Shown: positions 43,388 through 52,726 of the stretch, piece by piece
Layout: each line of letters begins with the position of its first letter
Position numbering within the stretch: position 1 is the first letter of the stretch
Assembly: GCA_947631955.1 (NCBI GenBank)
Contig: CANRNJ010000001.1
Coordinates: 372,001-436,000 of the forward strand
Reading direction: 5' to 3'
Source: an uncultured Lachnospiraceae bacterium
GTDB taxonomy: Bacteria > Bacillota > Clostridia > Lachnospirales > Lachnospiraceae
Length of the DNA stretch: 64,000 nucleotides
Position numbers and translations under genes: made by a program
Notes under the pieces: model-generated
Seen by the model: only the letters and a program-made list of their open reading frames with translations
The model's database searches: none
Told to the model about the DNA's origin: nothing

Positions 43388-44461
43388 CTATTTTACCCCC
43401 ACGTTCATTATTATTTCCTGTGCAATCTGTTCAAGCGGCACGATCTGGTCTGTCAATCCGGCATTTACAACGCTCTTCGGCATCCCGTACACCGCGCATG
43501 TACTTGCTTCCTGCGCAATCACATGAATCTTTTTCTTTTCTTTCAGATGTTTGATCCCTTCCGTACCGTCGGCTCCCATACCCGTCATGACGACGCATAC
43601 CACCTGATCGTACCGGCTGTCCATCAGCGACTCGTACATATAGTTGGCGCACGGTCTGACGCCTTCTCTGGTAGGCTGATCCGTATAATGGATCGTATAT
43701 CTTCCTGCCGAAGTGAGGACGTTCAGGTGTCTGCCGCCCATCGCTATGTATACCGTTCCGGCTTCCAGCACGTCGCCCTCCGCCGCTTCCTTGACGTGGA
43801 CCTCGCTCAGGGAGTCCAGCCTTTCCGCCAGTGAAGCCGTAAACCCTGCGGGCATATGCTGTACGATCACCACCGGAGCCTTCAGGTTCTTGGGCAGTCT
43901 GGGAACGACCGACTGCAGGGCCTTGGGGCCCCCCGTGGAACTTGCCAGCGCCACGATCCTGTTTCCTGTTACAGCCGACGCATGCTTTCCGACCAGTTCG
44001 ATCATCTTCTTGGATGTCTTCAGCTCATCCATCGTAAAGGTCTTGCCGAACGACGGCGCCTTGGACTCCGCCACGACCGCCAAGACCCGGATCATCCGGT
44101 CCTTGAAGGATTCCTCCCGGCAGTCCATGGCGTTGTTGGGCTTATGGATAAAATCCAACGCGCCCAGTTCCAACGCATCCAGAGTCGTCTGCGCGCCTTC
44201 CCTCGTATCGGTGCTCGCCATCATGACCCTTGCCGAGATCTTGCGTTTCTGTAATTCTTTCAGGAGTTCCAGACCGTTCATCTGCGGCATATTGACGTCC
44301 AACACCACCGCATCGTATGTATTTCTGGTCAAAAGCTCCAGCGCTTCCACTCCGTTGACAGCCCGATCCTGTACATGGAATCGTTCATCACTTTCAATTA
44401 TATCACACAGCACCCTTCTCATGAGTGCAGAGTCGTCAACTACTAATATTTTTTTTGCCAT
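43388..44461 (-). CDS. cheB: Chemotaxis methylesterase CheB
   Basis: The product is 357 aa from the ATG at 44461. The receiver domain has the phospho-acceptor Asp55 in AVVLDVNMPQMNG; the C-terminal esterase domain has catalytic Ser (ASSTGGPKAL), His (IVQHMPAGFTASLAERL) and Asp (MTGMGADGTEG). It removes methyl groups from receptors or deamidates them. No cheR methyltransferase gene is in this window. It lies 5 bp after the pilZ gene. Confidence 0.97.
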   Translation of the reverse strand: MAKKILVVDDSALMRRVLCDIIESDERFHVQDRAVNGVEALELLTRNTYDAVVLDVNMPQMNGLELLKELQKRKISARVMMASTDTREGAQTTLDALELGALDFIHKPNNAMDCREESFKDRMIRVLAVVAESKAPSFGKTFTMDELKTSKKMIELVGKHASAVTGNRIVALASSTGGPKALQSVVPRLPKNLKAPVVIVQHMPAGFTASLAERLDSLSEVHVKEAAEGDVLEAGTVYIAMGGRHLNVLTSAGRYTIHYTDQPTREGVRPCANYMYESLMDSRYDQVVCVVMTGMGADGTEGIKHLKEKKKIHVIAQEASTCAVYGMPKSVVNAGLTDQIVPLEQIAQEIIMNVGVK

Positions 44462-44466
44462 AATGC

Positions 44467-45222
44467 TTACCAATCACCTTTCTGATTTTTAAGCGTCTTA
44501 CGCTCTTCATCGAAAATGTATCTTATGATCTCTTCGCGTTCCGCCGCGTCCATATTCACATACTGGACCCTGTGCTCAAACGTGCCTTTGCGGTTCTCCA
44601 GCTCCTTCACGCTCAAGACTTTGCCCACCAGATTGTATTCTTTGGTCTCACCGCCGATCAGCAGGCTGTATCTGCACAGGATCAGGCTCTGCGGCTCATA
44701 GGCATAGTTCGCCACAAACCTCAGTCCGCCGCCGCTGATGTCCACGATAACGCTGCTCTTCAAAGGCAGCTGCGGCATCAGGATGTCCTCCTTCTTCTCC
44801 GCGAGCGCCAGTTCCTCTTCCTCCAGCTGTCTGGAACTCATTTCCAAAGCGCAGCTGAACCGGTAATACTCCCTGCGCTGATGTTTGCGCAGATTGCTGA
44901 TCAGATCCAAGACCAATACATAAAGGCTGTTATTTTTATATCGGTCCACGATCCGTGCATAGCACTGGTACAACCCGCCGTTGGAATAAAAATACAGATC
45001 GTATTCTCCGTCTACCGGAAGCAGGATCAGCCGGGATTTCTCCATCGGCATGGAAATCTCTATCCGATCTTCCGACAGGACGTCGATCACCTGGCTCTGA
45101 TAGGTCTTGCGGCCCTCGCCGATCTCGTCGGAATGTTCCGGCGTCAGATCCCGGTAACGCGCGATCTCCTGAATGTCCACCCTGCATCCGGGCACTACAT
45201 ATTTTGACAATAGACTAGCCAT
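44467..45222 (-). CDS. PilZ-domain flagellar brake protein (YcgR/YpfA type)
   Basis: The product is 251 aa. The N-terminal YcgR-like domain (about 10-105) precedes a PilZ domain with the c-di-GMP-binding motifs RxxxR (LRKHQRREYYRF) and DISGGGLRFV. Binding of c-di-GMP is expected to slow the motor or alter stator interaction. It starts after the hairpin trio, with GGAGATTAGTAT before ATG, and precedes cheB. Confidence 0.92.
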   Translation of the reverse strand: MASLLSKYVVPGCRVDIQEIARYRDLTPEHSDEIGEGRKTYQSQVIDVLSEDRIEISMPMEKSRLILLPVDGEYDLYFYSNGGLYQCYARIVDRYKNNSLYVLVLDLISNLRKHQRREYYRFSCALEMSSRQLEEEELALAEKKEDILMPQLPLKSSVIVDISGGGLRFVANYAYEPQSLILCRYSLLIGGETKEYNLVGKVLSVKELENRKGTFEHRVQYVNMDAAEREEIIRYIFDEERKTLKNQKGDW

Positions 45223-45260
45223 ATACTAATCTCCATTCCGGAGCGTTTTCGCGACGGGGC

Positions 45261-45360
45261 GACGCGAATCTCAAATTCGCGTCTGCCATCAGGGGAATTT
45301 GTGACGCTCCGACACAAATTCCCGTGTGAAAAATCAGCACATCAGTGTGATTTTTCACAC
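45261..45360 (-). repeat. Three consecutive perfect stem-loops between flhG and the pilZ gene
   Basis: 45261-45269 pairs with 45275-45283 (GACGCGAAT, 9 bp, 5-nt loop); 45293-45303 with 45313-45323 (GGGAATTTGTG, 11 bp, 9-nt loop); 45324-45336 with 45348-45360 (GTGTGAAAAATCA, 13 bp, 11-nt loop). Each arm pair is exact and the last two hairpins directly abut. None has a terminator-like U-run. The rest of the 168-bp gap (45223-45390) has no gene. Confidence 0.9.
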
Positions 45361-45390
45361 TACTCCCCGTTTCCCTATGATGACGGCACT

Positions 45391-46266
45391 CTACCGTTTG
45401 GATATGATGTGCGAGAAAAATGCAGCCATGCCTCTTTTTGGCAGATTGCTGTTCAACTCCTTGTTCATCAGCTTTGCCGCAATGTTCTCATAAGCGATCG
45501 CCGACCTTGCCCTCGGATTATCCAAAGACACGGGCATCTGCTGCATCACCGCTTTGGAAAGCTGCGTATCCTGCGGTATCATGCCCAGATAGGTGATCGG
45601 GACTTTCAGATAACGCCCCACCACCGCTTCCAGTTTTGCATACAGCGCCTCCGCCTCCGCTTCGCCGAACACCTTGTTGGCGATCACCTTGATCTGCGAC
45701 GTTTCCGGAGAATACCGCGGATGCCTGCTCAGCGCTTTCAGCAGCGAATAGGAATCCGTTATGGAAGTGGGCTCCGGCGTCGTCACCAGAAGGATCTCTC
45801 CGCCCGCCACCAGAAACTCCAGGACCGCATCGGAGATCCCCGCGCCCGTATCCACGATGATGGTATCCGCCATCTCGTCCAGTTCCGCCAGATTCTGAAT
45901 GATATAGCTCAGATAGTCCTTACTCAGATTGGACATGCCCGCAATACCGGATCCGCCGGAGATAAAACCTACTTCCATCGGCCCCCATGTGATGATATCC
46001 CGTATGTTCTTGCCCTGATAGATCAGATCGTAAAGGTTGTGCTTCGGGACCGCTCCGAACATGATCTCGATATTGGCCAGCCCGAAATCCGCATCCAGTA
46101 TGATCACGCGCTGCCCCATCTTGCGAAACTGTATGGCCAGATTGATCGCTGTATTTGATTTGCCCACACCGCCCTTGCCGCTCGTGATGGTGATCACCCT
46201 TGCCAGAGGACGCTGCGGCTGATTATTCGCTTTTATGATATTTCGTAATTGTTCAGCCTGATCCAT
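45391..46266 (-). CDS. flhG: Flagellar number regulator FlhG (MinD-like ATPase)
   Basis: The product is 291 aa. The N-terminal helix MDQAEQLRNII matches the DQAxxLR motif by which FlhG stimulates the FlhF GTPase. The deviant Walker A is TSGKGGVGKSN, with DADFGLANIEIM and DTGAGIS for the other ATPase motifs. A C-terminal amphipathic membrane-binding helix is suggested by MAAFFSHIISKR. FlhG with FlhF sets flagellar number and position. It lies 12 bp after flhF. Confidence 0.95.
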   Translation of the reverse strand: MDQAEQLRNIIKANNQPQRPLARVITITSGKGGVGKSNTAINLAIQFRKMGQRVIILDADFGLANIEIMFGAVPKHNLYDLIYQGKNIRDIITWGPMEVGFISGGSGIAGMSNLSKDYLSYIIQNLAELDEMADTIIVDTGAGISDAVLEFLVAGGEILLVTTPEPTSITDSYSLLKALSRHPRYSPETSQIKVIANKVFGEAEAEALYAKLEAVVGRYLKVPITYLGMIPQDTQLSKAVMQQMPVSLDNPRARSAIAYENIAAKLMNKELNSNLPKRGMAAFFSHIISKR

Positions 46267-46278
46267 GAGGCTTCCTCC

Positions 46279-47493
46279 TTAGTTCTTCCCGCCAAGCAGT
46301 TTTTTGACCGTCCTCTGCGGGTTAAACTCCTCGATATCGTCCGGTACATTCTGGCCGTAAGTCACATAGGACAGCGCCGCGCCGGTGTATAATCTCAGAT
46401 TCAACAGATTGCCAAGCGTGGTCGTTTCGTCAAGCTTGGTAAAGATCAGTTTAAAATCCGTCATTTCCTTATAAGCGTCCGCTATACTGATCAGATCGCG
46501 GTATTTGGTGGTGGCGCTTAAGACGAGATAGACTTCCTTTTCGATCTTGTCATCGACCGAGTGGATGAAATTGCTCATGCTCTCTTTCTGCGTCTGGTTC
46601 TGATGGGAGTGTCCCGCCGTGTCCACCAGGATATAATCGTAATCACGGAAATCTTCAAGCGCTTTCTCGATCTCCTCAACGGTATATATGATGCGGAAGG
46701 GGACCTCCAGAATATTGGCGTAGGTGCGCAGCTGTTCCGCCGCCGCGATCCGGTAGGTGTCCGCGGTGAGGAGCGCGACCTTTTTCTTCTGGTCCACCCG
46801 GAAGATCGAGGCGATCTTCGCTATGGTAGTCGTCTTGCCGACACCCGTAGGCCCGATGAAAAACACCATTTTGATGCCTTTGGATGCGGGCGTGATGCAG
46901 CTCGGCATACCGAATTTGAGGATCATCTTCTGATAAATGTTGGCCAGCGCATAGTCAAACGGCATATTGGGCTTATTGATCTGCGCGATCTCATCTAAGA
47001 TCTCTTTCGCGTATTTCTCGTCCACCTCATTGTTCAGCATGGTGTCATGAAGGAGTTTCATGAACCGGTCGATCTCCGTTTCTTCCTTCTCCTCACCGGC
47101 TTTCGCGTCCTTATCCTCTTTGTCCTCTTCGGGCTTCTGCAGCTGCTGCTCCAGCAAAAGCTGCAGGCTGTCCAGTTTCTCCTCTATGGCGCTGCTCTCT
47201 TTTCTGGACGGTTCCTGAGCCGCAGGCGCTTCCGGCGTATTCTGCTGGGCCTTGGCTTCCTGCGCCTGGCTCGACGCTATGACGCTGTTGATGGCGGACA
47301 CGGCCGCCGTATACCGCTCGCTCTCTTCCTCCAGTGCAACGGTCACTTCGGTCATATGGGGTTTCAGGAAGGAAAAAAATCCTTTGGCCTTGACGTCCTT
47401 GACGTTCATGACCACAACGCCGTCGCCCAATTCCTTCTTGGCGTTTTCAAGCGCCTCTTTTTCTGTTTTTGCCGTAAATTTCTTGATTATCAT
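46279..47493 (-). CDS. flhF: Flagellar biosynthesis SRP-type GTPase FlhF
   Basis: The product is 404 aa. The N-terminal basic domain and a Glu/Lys/Pro linker (about 75-145) precede the N and G domains. G motifs are GPTGVGKTTTIAKIA, TADTYRIAAAEQLRTYA, DTAGHS and TKLDETTTLG, typical of SRP GTPases. FlhF helps place the flagellum and is regulated by FlhG. Its start overlaps the flhA stop by 1 bp (TAATG). Confidence 0.97.
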   Translation of the reverse strand: MIIKKFTAKTEKEALENAKKELGDGVVVMNVKDVKAKGFFSFLKPHMTEVTVALEEESERYTAAVSAINSVIASSQAQEAKAQQNTPEAPAAQEPSRKESSAIEEKLDSLQLLLEQQLQKPEEDKEDKDAKAGEEKEETEIDRFMKLLHDTMLNNEVDEKYAKEILDEIAQINKPNMPFDYALANIYQKMILKFGMPSCITPASKGIKMVFFIGPTGVGKTTTIAKIASIFRVDQKKKVALLTADTYRIAAAEQLRTYANILEVPFRIIYTVEEIEKALEDFRDYDYILVDTAGHSHQNQTQKESMSNFIHSVDDKIEKEVYLVLSATTKYRDLISIADAYKEMTDFKLIFTKLDETTTLGNLLNLRLYTGAALSYVTYGQNVPDDIEEFNPQRTVKKLLGGKN

Positions 47494-49535
47494 TATGCTG
47501 TCACCATCCCAACAGACTGTAATTCAATATTGGATTCCACCTCATTGTAAGACACAACGATCAGATCCTTATAGTAATCTTCCGTCAGCTTTTTGAAATA
47601 GACCCTGACGATAGGTGAAGTGATCACGATCGGCATCTTGCCCAGATCTTCCAGTTTCTTGATCTCAACTCCCACCGAATCCATGATCGCCTTGGTCTTG
47701 ACCGGATCCAGCGTCAGGTATGCCCCCTGTTCGGTCTGTTTGACGCTCGCCATGATCTCCTGCTCCAGTTTCGGATCCAGCGTCACCACGCTGGTCGTTT
47801 CATTGGACGGGAAGAACTTGTTGGAGATCGCCCTCTTAAGGCTCTGCCGGACATACTCGGTCAGGATATCGGTATCTCTCGTTGACGTCGCATAGTCGGC
47901 AAGCGTTTCAAAGATCGTGAGCAGGTCCCTGATGGATACGCCCTCTTTGAGGAGATTCTGCAATACCTTCTGTATCTCACCAAGCCCAAGCAGCTTCGGC
48001 ACCAGCTCCTCCACCAGAGAAGGATTGGATTCCTTCAAATTGTTGACCAGATTCTGCACATCCTGTCTGGTGAGAAGTTCCGCTATGTACTGCCTGATGA
48101 TCTCCGTCAGATGCGTCGCTATGATGGACGGTGGATCCACTACCGTGTAGCCCATGCTCTCCGCGCGCTCCCGCTGCCCCTCCGTGATCCAGATGGCAGG
48201 CAGATGGAAAGAAGGCTCGAACGTTGGGATTCCCGTTATCTCTTCCTCCACATAGCCGGGGTTCATGGCCATATAGTGGTCGAAAAGGATCTCGCCTTCG
48301 CTGACCTGCACACCTTTTATTTTAATAATATATTGGTTCGGATTCAACTGTATGTTATCACGCAGACGAATGATCGGTACGACCGTACCAAGTTCCAGCG
48401 CGATCTGCCGCCTGATCATAACGACACGGTCCAGAAGATCGCCGCCCTGATTGACGTCCGCAAGCGGGATGATACCGTAGCCGAATTCCAGTTCGATCGG
48501 ATCGACCTGCAGAAGCGACGTGACGTTTTCCGGCTGGCGGATCTCCTCCGCGGCCGCTTCCTCCTCGTCCGCCTCGTGCTCGATCTCCGCCGTTTCGATG
48601 GTGCCTGCCATGATCCTGCCGACCACGATAAAGATCAGGCCGAGTCCCACGAACACCACCGTGTTGAGCGGCGTAATGATCCCCAGCGCCGCGATGACCG
48701 CGCCCACCAGATACAACACCTTGGGAACGCCGAAGAGCTGTCCGATCAGCACGGTGCCGAAATCCGCATCCTTCGAGCCTTTCGTTACCAAGATACCGGT
48801 TGACAGCGAAATGAGCAGGGACGGGATCTGGCTCACCAGACCGTCGCCGATGGTCAGGATCGTATAGGTGGACAGCGCGTCGTTGATATCCATGCCGCGC
48901 CGCCACATTCCCATGGCGATACCGCCGACGATGTTGACAAAAGTGATGATCAGCCCCGCTGTGGCATCTCCCTTGACATACTTCACGGCACCGTCCATGG
49001 AACCGAAGAAACTGGCTTCTTCCTGAATCTTATCACGCCGTTTCTTTGCTTCCGTATCGGTGATCGCCCCCGTATTGAGGTCTGCATCGATAGCCATCTG
49101 CTTACCGGGCATAGCGTCCAGCGTAAATCTGGCCGTGACCTCAGCCACACGCTCGGAACCCTTGTTGATGATCATAAACTGTACCAGGATCAGAATGATA
49201 AATACGATAACACCTATTACAATATCGCCGCCGCCCACATACTGACCGAAGGTGCGGACCACGTTGCCCGGATCGCCCGTGGTCAGGATCAGTCTGGTAG
49301 ACGATACGTTCAGTGCGATCCTGAAGATCGTCGTAAAGAGGAGGATCGTCGGGAAATAAGACATCTTCAGCACTTCTTCGGCAAACATGCAGCCGAACAT
49401 GACCGTGAACGCTACGGCGATGTTGCACGCAAGCAGTACGTCGAGAAGCCCTGAAGAGATGGGCACGATCAGCATGACGAACGCCGCCAGCACATAAGCG
49501 GTAACGCCTATGTCGGCTTTCTTCAGATTTCCCAT
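47493..49535 (-). CDS. flhA: Flagellar export gate protein FlhA
   Basis: The product is 680 aa. Eight N-terminal membrane helices with the FHIPEP-type signature region (RFTLDAMPGKQMAIDADLNTG) and a large cytoplasmic domain from about residue 325, containing YVVDPPSVIATHL-type block (here YTVVDPPSIIATHLTEII). It forms the nonameric export gate with FlhB, FliP, FliQ and FliR. It follows flhB by 72 bp. Confidence 0.98.
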   Translation of the reverse strand: MGNLKKADIGVTAYVLAAFVMLIVPISSGLLDVLLACNIAVAFTVMFGCMFAEEVLKMSYFPTILLFTTIFRIALNVSSTRLILTTGDPGNVVRTFGQYVGGGDIVIGVIVFIILILVQFMIINKGSERVAEVTARFTLDAMPGKQMAIDADLNTGAITDTEAKKRRDKIQEEASFFGSMDGAVKYVKGDATAGLIITFVNIVGGIAMGMWRRGMDINDALSTYTILTIGDGLVSQIPSLLISLSTGILVTKGSKDADFGTVLIGQLFGVPKVLYLVGAVIAALGIITPLNTVVFVGLGLIFIVVGRIMAGTIETAEIEHEADEEEAAAEEIRQPENVTSLLQVDPIELEFGYGIIPLADVNQGGDLLDRVVMIRRQIALELGTVVPIIRLRDNIQLNPNQYIIKIKGVQVSEGEILFDHYMAMNPGYVEEEITGIPTFEPSFHLPAIWITEGQRERAESMGYTVVDPPSIIATHLTEIIRQYIAELLTRQDVQNLVNNLKESNPSLVEELVPKLLGLGEIQKVLQNLLKEGVSIRDLLTIFETLADYATSTRDTDILTEYVRQSLKRAISNKFFPSNETTSVVTLDPKLEQEIMASVKQTEQGAYLTLDPVKTKAIMDSVGVEIKKLEDLGKMPIVITSPIVRVYFKKLTEDYYKDLIVVSYNEVESNIELQSVGMVTA

Positions 49536-49607
49536 AGACTCTTTCTCCTTTCCGTGATCTCTCTAAGCGCCGCCCGGCCCCTGCCGGTCCGGCAGCCATC
49601 CCCCGCA

Positions 49608-50720
49608 TCACACTTTTCCCTGCAGATGGTATACGAACGCGAGCACTTCCGCCACCGCCTGATACAGTTCCGGCGGGACTACGCTGCCCACATCCACGTT
49701 GGCGTAGAGCATACGGGCAAGCGGTTTGTTCTCCACGATCTCCACATGGTTCGCCTTAGCCTCTTCCTTGATCTTCTGCGCCAGATAGTCGGCGCCCTTT
49801 GCGATCACATAAGGGGCGTCGTACAGTTCCGGATCATACTTGATCGCCACCGCATAGTGGGTCGGGTTCGTAATGACCACATCCGCCTGAGGCAGCTGCT
49901 GCATCATACGGCGTCTGGAAGCTTCCTGCATCCTCTGCCGCTGACGGCTCTTGATCATCGGATCCCCTTCTTGGTTCTTGTATTCGTCCTTGACTTCCTG
50001 CTTCGTCATTTTCATATCGTTCTTGAATTTCACCTTCTGGTAGACAAAGTCAAGAAGCGCGATGACCATATAGAAGAGCGATATCCGAATCCCAAGCATC
50101 ACGACCAGCGAGCCGACCTGCAGGATGCCCTGATTCAGCGATATATCGTAAAACTGATACAAAGGCGGCATATTCTTTTTCAGATAAGAATAAACCACAT
50201 AGCCGACCAGTGCGATCTTAAGGATCGATTTTACCAGTTCCATGAGCGAGTTGAGCGACAGGAACCTCTTAAAGCCGTTGACCGGGTTCAGCTTGCTGAA
50301 CTTGGGCTGCAGCGGTTTCGTGGTCGGCCGCCACTTCACTTGGACCACATTCGTTACAACGGACACCAGAAGCCCCGCCGCCAGAAACGGCGCCATGATC
50401 AGAAGCACCCGCAGCATGGCATGTACAAACAGACTGTTGAGCGTCTGTTCCTGTATGTGCCCGTCGTACATCTTGATGTACTCCGGGATCTGGGAGTAGA
50501 TATCGTACATGTTTCCCACAAAAAAGGTTCCCATATACCTGACCCAGAAATAGACCAGCAGGAAAAACGCCAGCAGCTCAAACGCGTTCGTCACTTCCCT
50601 GCTCTTGGCCACCTGACCTTCCTTACGGGCGTCCTGAAGCTTCTTGGCGGTAGGCTCTTCCGTCTTCTCGCCGCCCGGTCCGTCCTTGGCGAAGAACTGG
50701 AGATCATACTCTAGTATCAT
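49608..50720 (-). CDS. flhB: Flagellar export switch protein FlhB
   Basis: The product is 370 aa. Four membrane helices in the N-terminal half are followed by the cytoplasmic domain with the autocleavage motif NPTH at 285-288 (VITNPTHYAVAIKY). Cleavage switches export from hook to filament substrates with FliK. The N-terminal EKTEEPTAKKLQDARKEGQV is typical. It overlaps fliR by 4 bp (ATGA). Confidence 0.98.
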   Translation of the reverse strand: MILEYDLQFFAKDGPGGEKTEEPTAKKLQDARKEGQVAKSREVTNAFELLAFFLLVYFWVRYMGTFFVGNMYDIYSQIPEYIKMYDGHIQEQTLNSLFVHAMLRVLLIMAPFLAAGLLVSVVTNVVQVKWRPTTKPLQPKFSKLNPVNGFKRFLSLNSLMELVKSILKIALVGYVVYSYLKKNMPPLYQFYDISLNQGILQVGSLVVMLGIRISLFYMVIALLDFVYQKVKFKNDMKMTKQEVKDEYKNQEGDPMIKSRQRQRMQEASRRRMMQQLPQADVVITNPTHYAVAIKYDPELYDAPYVIAKGADYLAQKIKEEAKANHVEIVENKPLARMLYANVDVGSVVPPELYQAVAEVLAFVYHLQGKV

Positions 50721-51496
50721 GTCATTCCCCCTACAAAGGACACGATCATCCTCTTCATCTCGTTGAACACATAGTCCGCGGCGTCGGGAAGCATCCGCGT
50801 CGTCAGAAACAGGATCCCCAGTCCCAGAAGCACCTTAAGCTGCATACCGACCGCAAACATATTCATCTGCGGAGATATCTTGGCCAGAATACCCAGAACG
50901 GCATTGAGCAGCAGCATGGCGCAGAAGATCGGGAGGATGATGCGGAACCCCATCGCGATATAGTCGCCTATAAATGTGATCACGGACTGCAGCAGCGATT
51001 CGGAACGGAAGACCGCCCCGTTGATCGGTATCAGGGTAAAGCTGTCGATCAGGGCTCTCAGAAGATACTGGTACATGCCCGTAAAGATCATGAACAGCGT
51101 AAACATATACTGATAAAAAACGCCGGTAAAAGTCGCCTGCTGTCTGGTCGCAGGATCCACAAGGGACACCATGGAGATACCGATCTCCATATCCGCTATG
51201 CTTCCGGCGAAGGAAGTCACCGTTGTGCACAGCTGCGCTCCCCATCCGATCAGGAAGCCCGTGAGGGCCTCTTTGAACACGATGACCGTATATCCAAGCA
51301 GCGTATTGTAGACCACCTCGTTACGGTCAAGCGCCGTATAGACCAGATACGCCAGAAAAAGGCTGAAACCCACCTTGACTCTCCGGGGCACGCCGTCGAT
51401 CGAAAAAAAAGGCGCAACATAAACGAAACAGGTGATCCTCACCAGTATCAGCAAAAAATATTCTAAATCTGCATAAGTAAATGTTATATCAATCAT
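50717..51496 (-). CDS. fliR: Flagellar export protein FliR
   Basis: The product is 259 aa with about six membrane helices. The family signatures VRITCFVYVAPFFS, PRRVKVGFSLFLAYLV, AGSIADMEIGISMVSLVDPATRQQ and the C-terminal NMFAVGMQLKVLLGL are present. With FliP and FliQ it forms the helical export gate core. It follows fliQ by 14 bp and overlaps flhB by 4 bp. Confidence 0.96.
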   Translation of the reverse strand: MIDITFTYADLEYFLLILVRITCFVYVAPFFSIDGVPRRVKVGFSLFLAYLVYTALDRNEVVYNTLLGYTVIVFKEALTGFLIGWGAQLCTTVTSFAGSIADMEIGISMVSLVDPATRQQATFTGVFYQYMFTLFMIFTGMYQYLLRALIDSFTLIPINGAVFRSESLLQSVITFIGDYIAMGFRIILPIFCAMLLLNAVLGILAKISPQMNMFAVGMQLKVLLGLGILFLTTRMLPDAADYVFNEMKRMIVSFVGGMT

Positions 51497-51510
51497 TGCG
51501 CCTCACGCCT

Positions 51511-51780
51511 TTACCTGATATACGAGCCGAAATCAGACCAAAGCGTCACCATGTACTCCACCATATTGTTCATGATCCAATGGCCCAGAACGATCAGCGT
51601 CAGAAAGATCGCCAGTATCTTGGGAACAAATGTAAGCGTCTGCTCCTGTATGGAAGTCACCGTCTGAAAGATACTCACGATCAGACCCACGATCAGGGAC
51701 ACCAAAAGAAGCGGCGCCGCACATTTGATAATGGTATAGATGGCTGTTTGAGCCACGGCAGTAACGTCGTCTATTGTCAT
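51511..51780 (-). CDS. fliQ: Flagellar export protein FliQ
   Basis: The product is 89 aa with two membrane helices, typical of the family. The blocks APLLLVSLIVGLIVSIFQ and IQEQTLTFVPKILAIF are conserved. Four copies wrap the FliP/FliR core. It lies 64 bp after fliP. Confidence 0.96.
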   Translation of the reverse strand: MTIDDVTAVAQTAIYTIIKCAAPLLLVSLIVGLIVSIFQTVTSIQEQTLTFVPKILAIFLTLIVLGHWIMNNMVEYMVTLWSDFGSYIR

Positions 51781-51844
51781 GCTTTTCTCCCCTTTTTCTC
51801 AGCATCACAGGTCATATGCCGCCTCCCGGACCGGTTTAAAACGG

Positions 51845-52726
51845 CTAATAGTAAAAGCTCCTCACCAGTCCCTCGATGATCAGGTACCATCCGTCCGCCA
51901 AGACAAACAGCAGGATCTTAAACGGCATGGATATCGTCGTAGGCGGCAGCATCATCATACCCATACTCATAAGCGTAGACGCCACAACCATGTCAATGAC
52001 GATAAAAGGAATATAGATCAGGAAACCGATAACAAACGCCGTCCGCAGTTCGCTGATGATAAAACTCGGAACCAGAACGCTCATTGGTATGTCATCCAGT
52101 TCTCCGTTCCAATCCAGACGGTTGATATCCATAAAAAGGCTTACGTCCTTCTTCAGCGTCTGCTTGTACATAAACTGTCTGATGGGCGCCGCCGCCTTTT
52201 CCAGCACCTCTTCATCCTCCAGTTCGCCCGCCTCGTACGGCACGACAGCCTCTGTGTAGATCGTGGTGAGCGTAGGCTGCATGATAAAGAACGTCAAAAA
52301 GAGCGCGATGCCTATCAGCACTGTGTTAGGCGGCGCCGTCTGTGTATTAAGGGCCTGCCTCGTAAAATGCAGGACGATAATGATCCTTGTAAACGAGGTC
52401 ATCATGATGATCAGCGTCGGAGCGACAGCGATCAGCGTGAGTATCATCAGGATACGCAGAGCGCCGTTTATGCTGCCGTTTCCGTCACCGTAAGTGATCG
52501 TCACGGTATTGCCGATATTCAGTTCCGCAAGCTCGTCGGCATCCTCAGATGTTCCGGGGTCCCTCACATTGGTCCTTTCATCCGTTGTCCCGGTGAGGTT
52601 GGAATCCCTGTAAGGCGTATCCGATACCGCAAGCGCGGTAGTCTTCCGGCTAAGACACAATATGCCTGCCAGTAACAGCAGGCATATCACTTTAACCAAA
52701 TGATATCCGGAAAAAAATCTCTTCAT
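51845..52726 (-). CDS. fliP: Flagellar export protein FliP
   Basis: The product is 293 aa. An N-terminal signal peptide (LLLAGILCLSRKTTALA) precedes a short periplasm-like linker and four membrane helices. The family blocks are TLIIMMTSFTRIIIVLHFTRQAL, PPNTVLIGIALFLTFF and FIISELRTAFVIGFLIYIPF. Five FliP subunits form the export pore. Its start overlaps the fliO stop by 4 bp. Confidence 0.97.
   Translation of the reverse strand: MKRFFSGYHLVKVICLLLLAGILCLSRKTTALAVSDTPYRDSNLTGTTDERTNVRDPGTSEDADELAELNIGNTVTITYGDGNGSINGALRILMILTLIAVAPTLIIMMTSFTRIIIVLHFTRQALNTQTAPPNTVLIGIALFLTFFIMQPTLTTIYTEAVVPYEAGELEDEEVLEKAAAPIRQFMYKQTLKKDVSLFMDINRLDWNGELDDIPMSVLVPSFIISELRTAFVIGFLIYIPFIVIDMVVASTLMSMGMMMLPPTTISMPFKILLFVLADGWYLIIEGLVRSFYY

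Noticed and set aside
45261-45360. Transcription terminators between flhG and the pilZ gene
   Set aside because: All three hairpins lack a downstream U-tract, so they are reported as stem-loops of unknown role.
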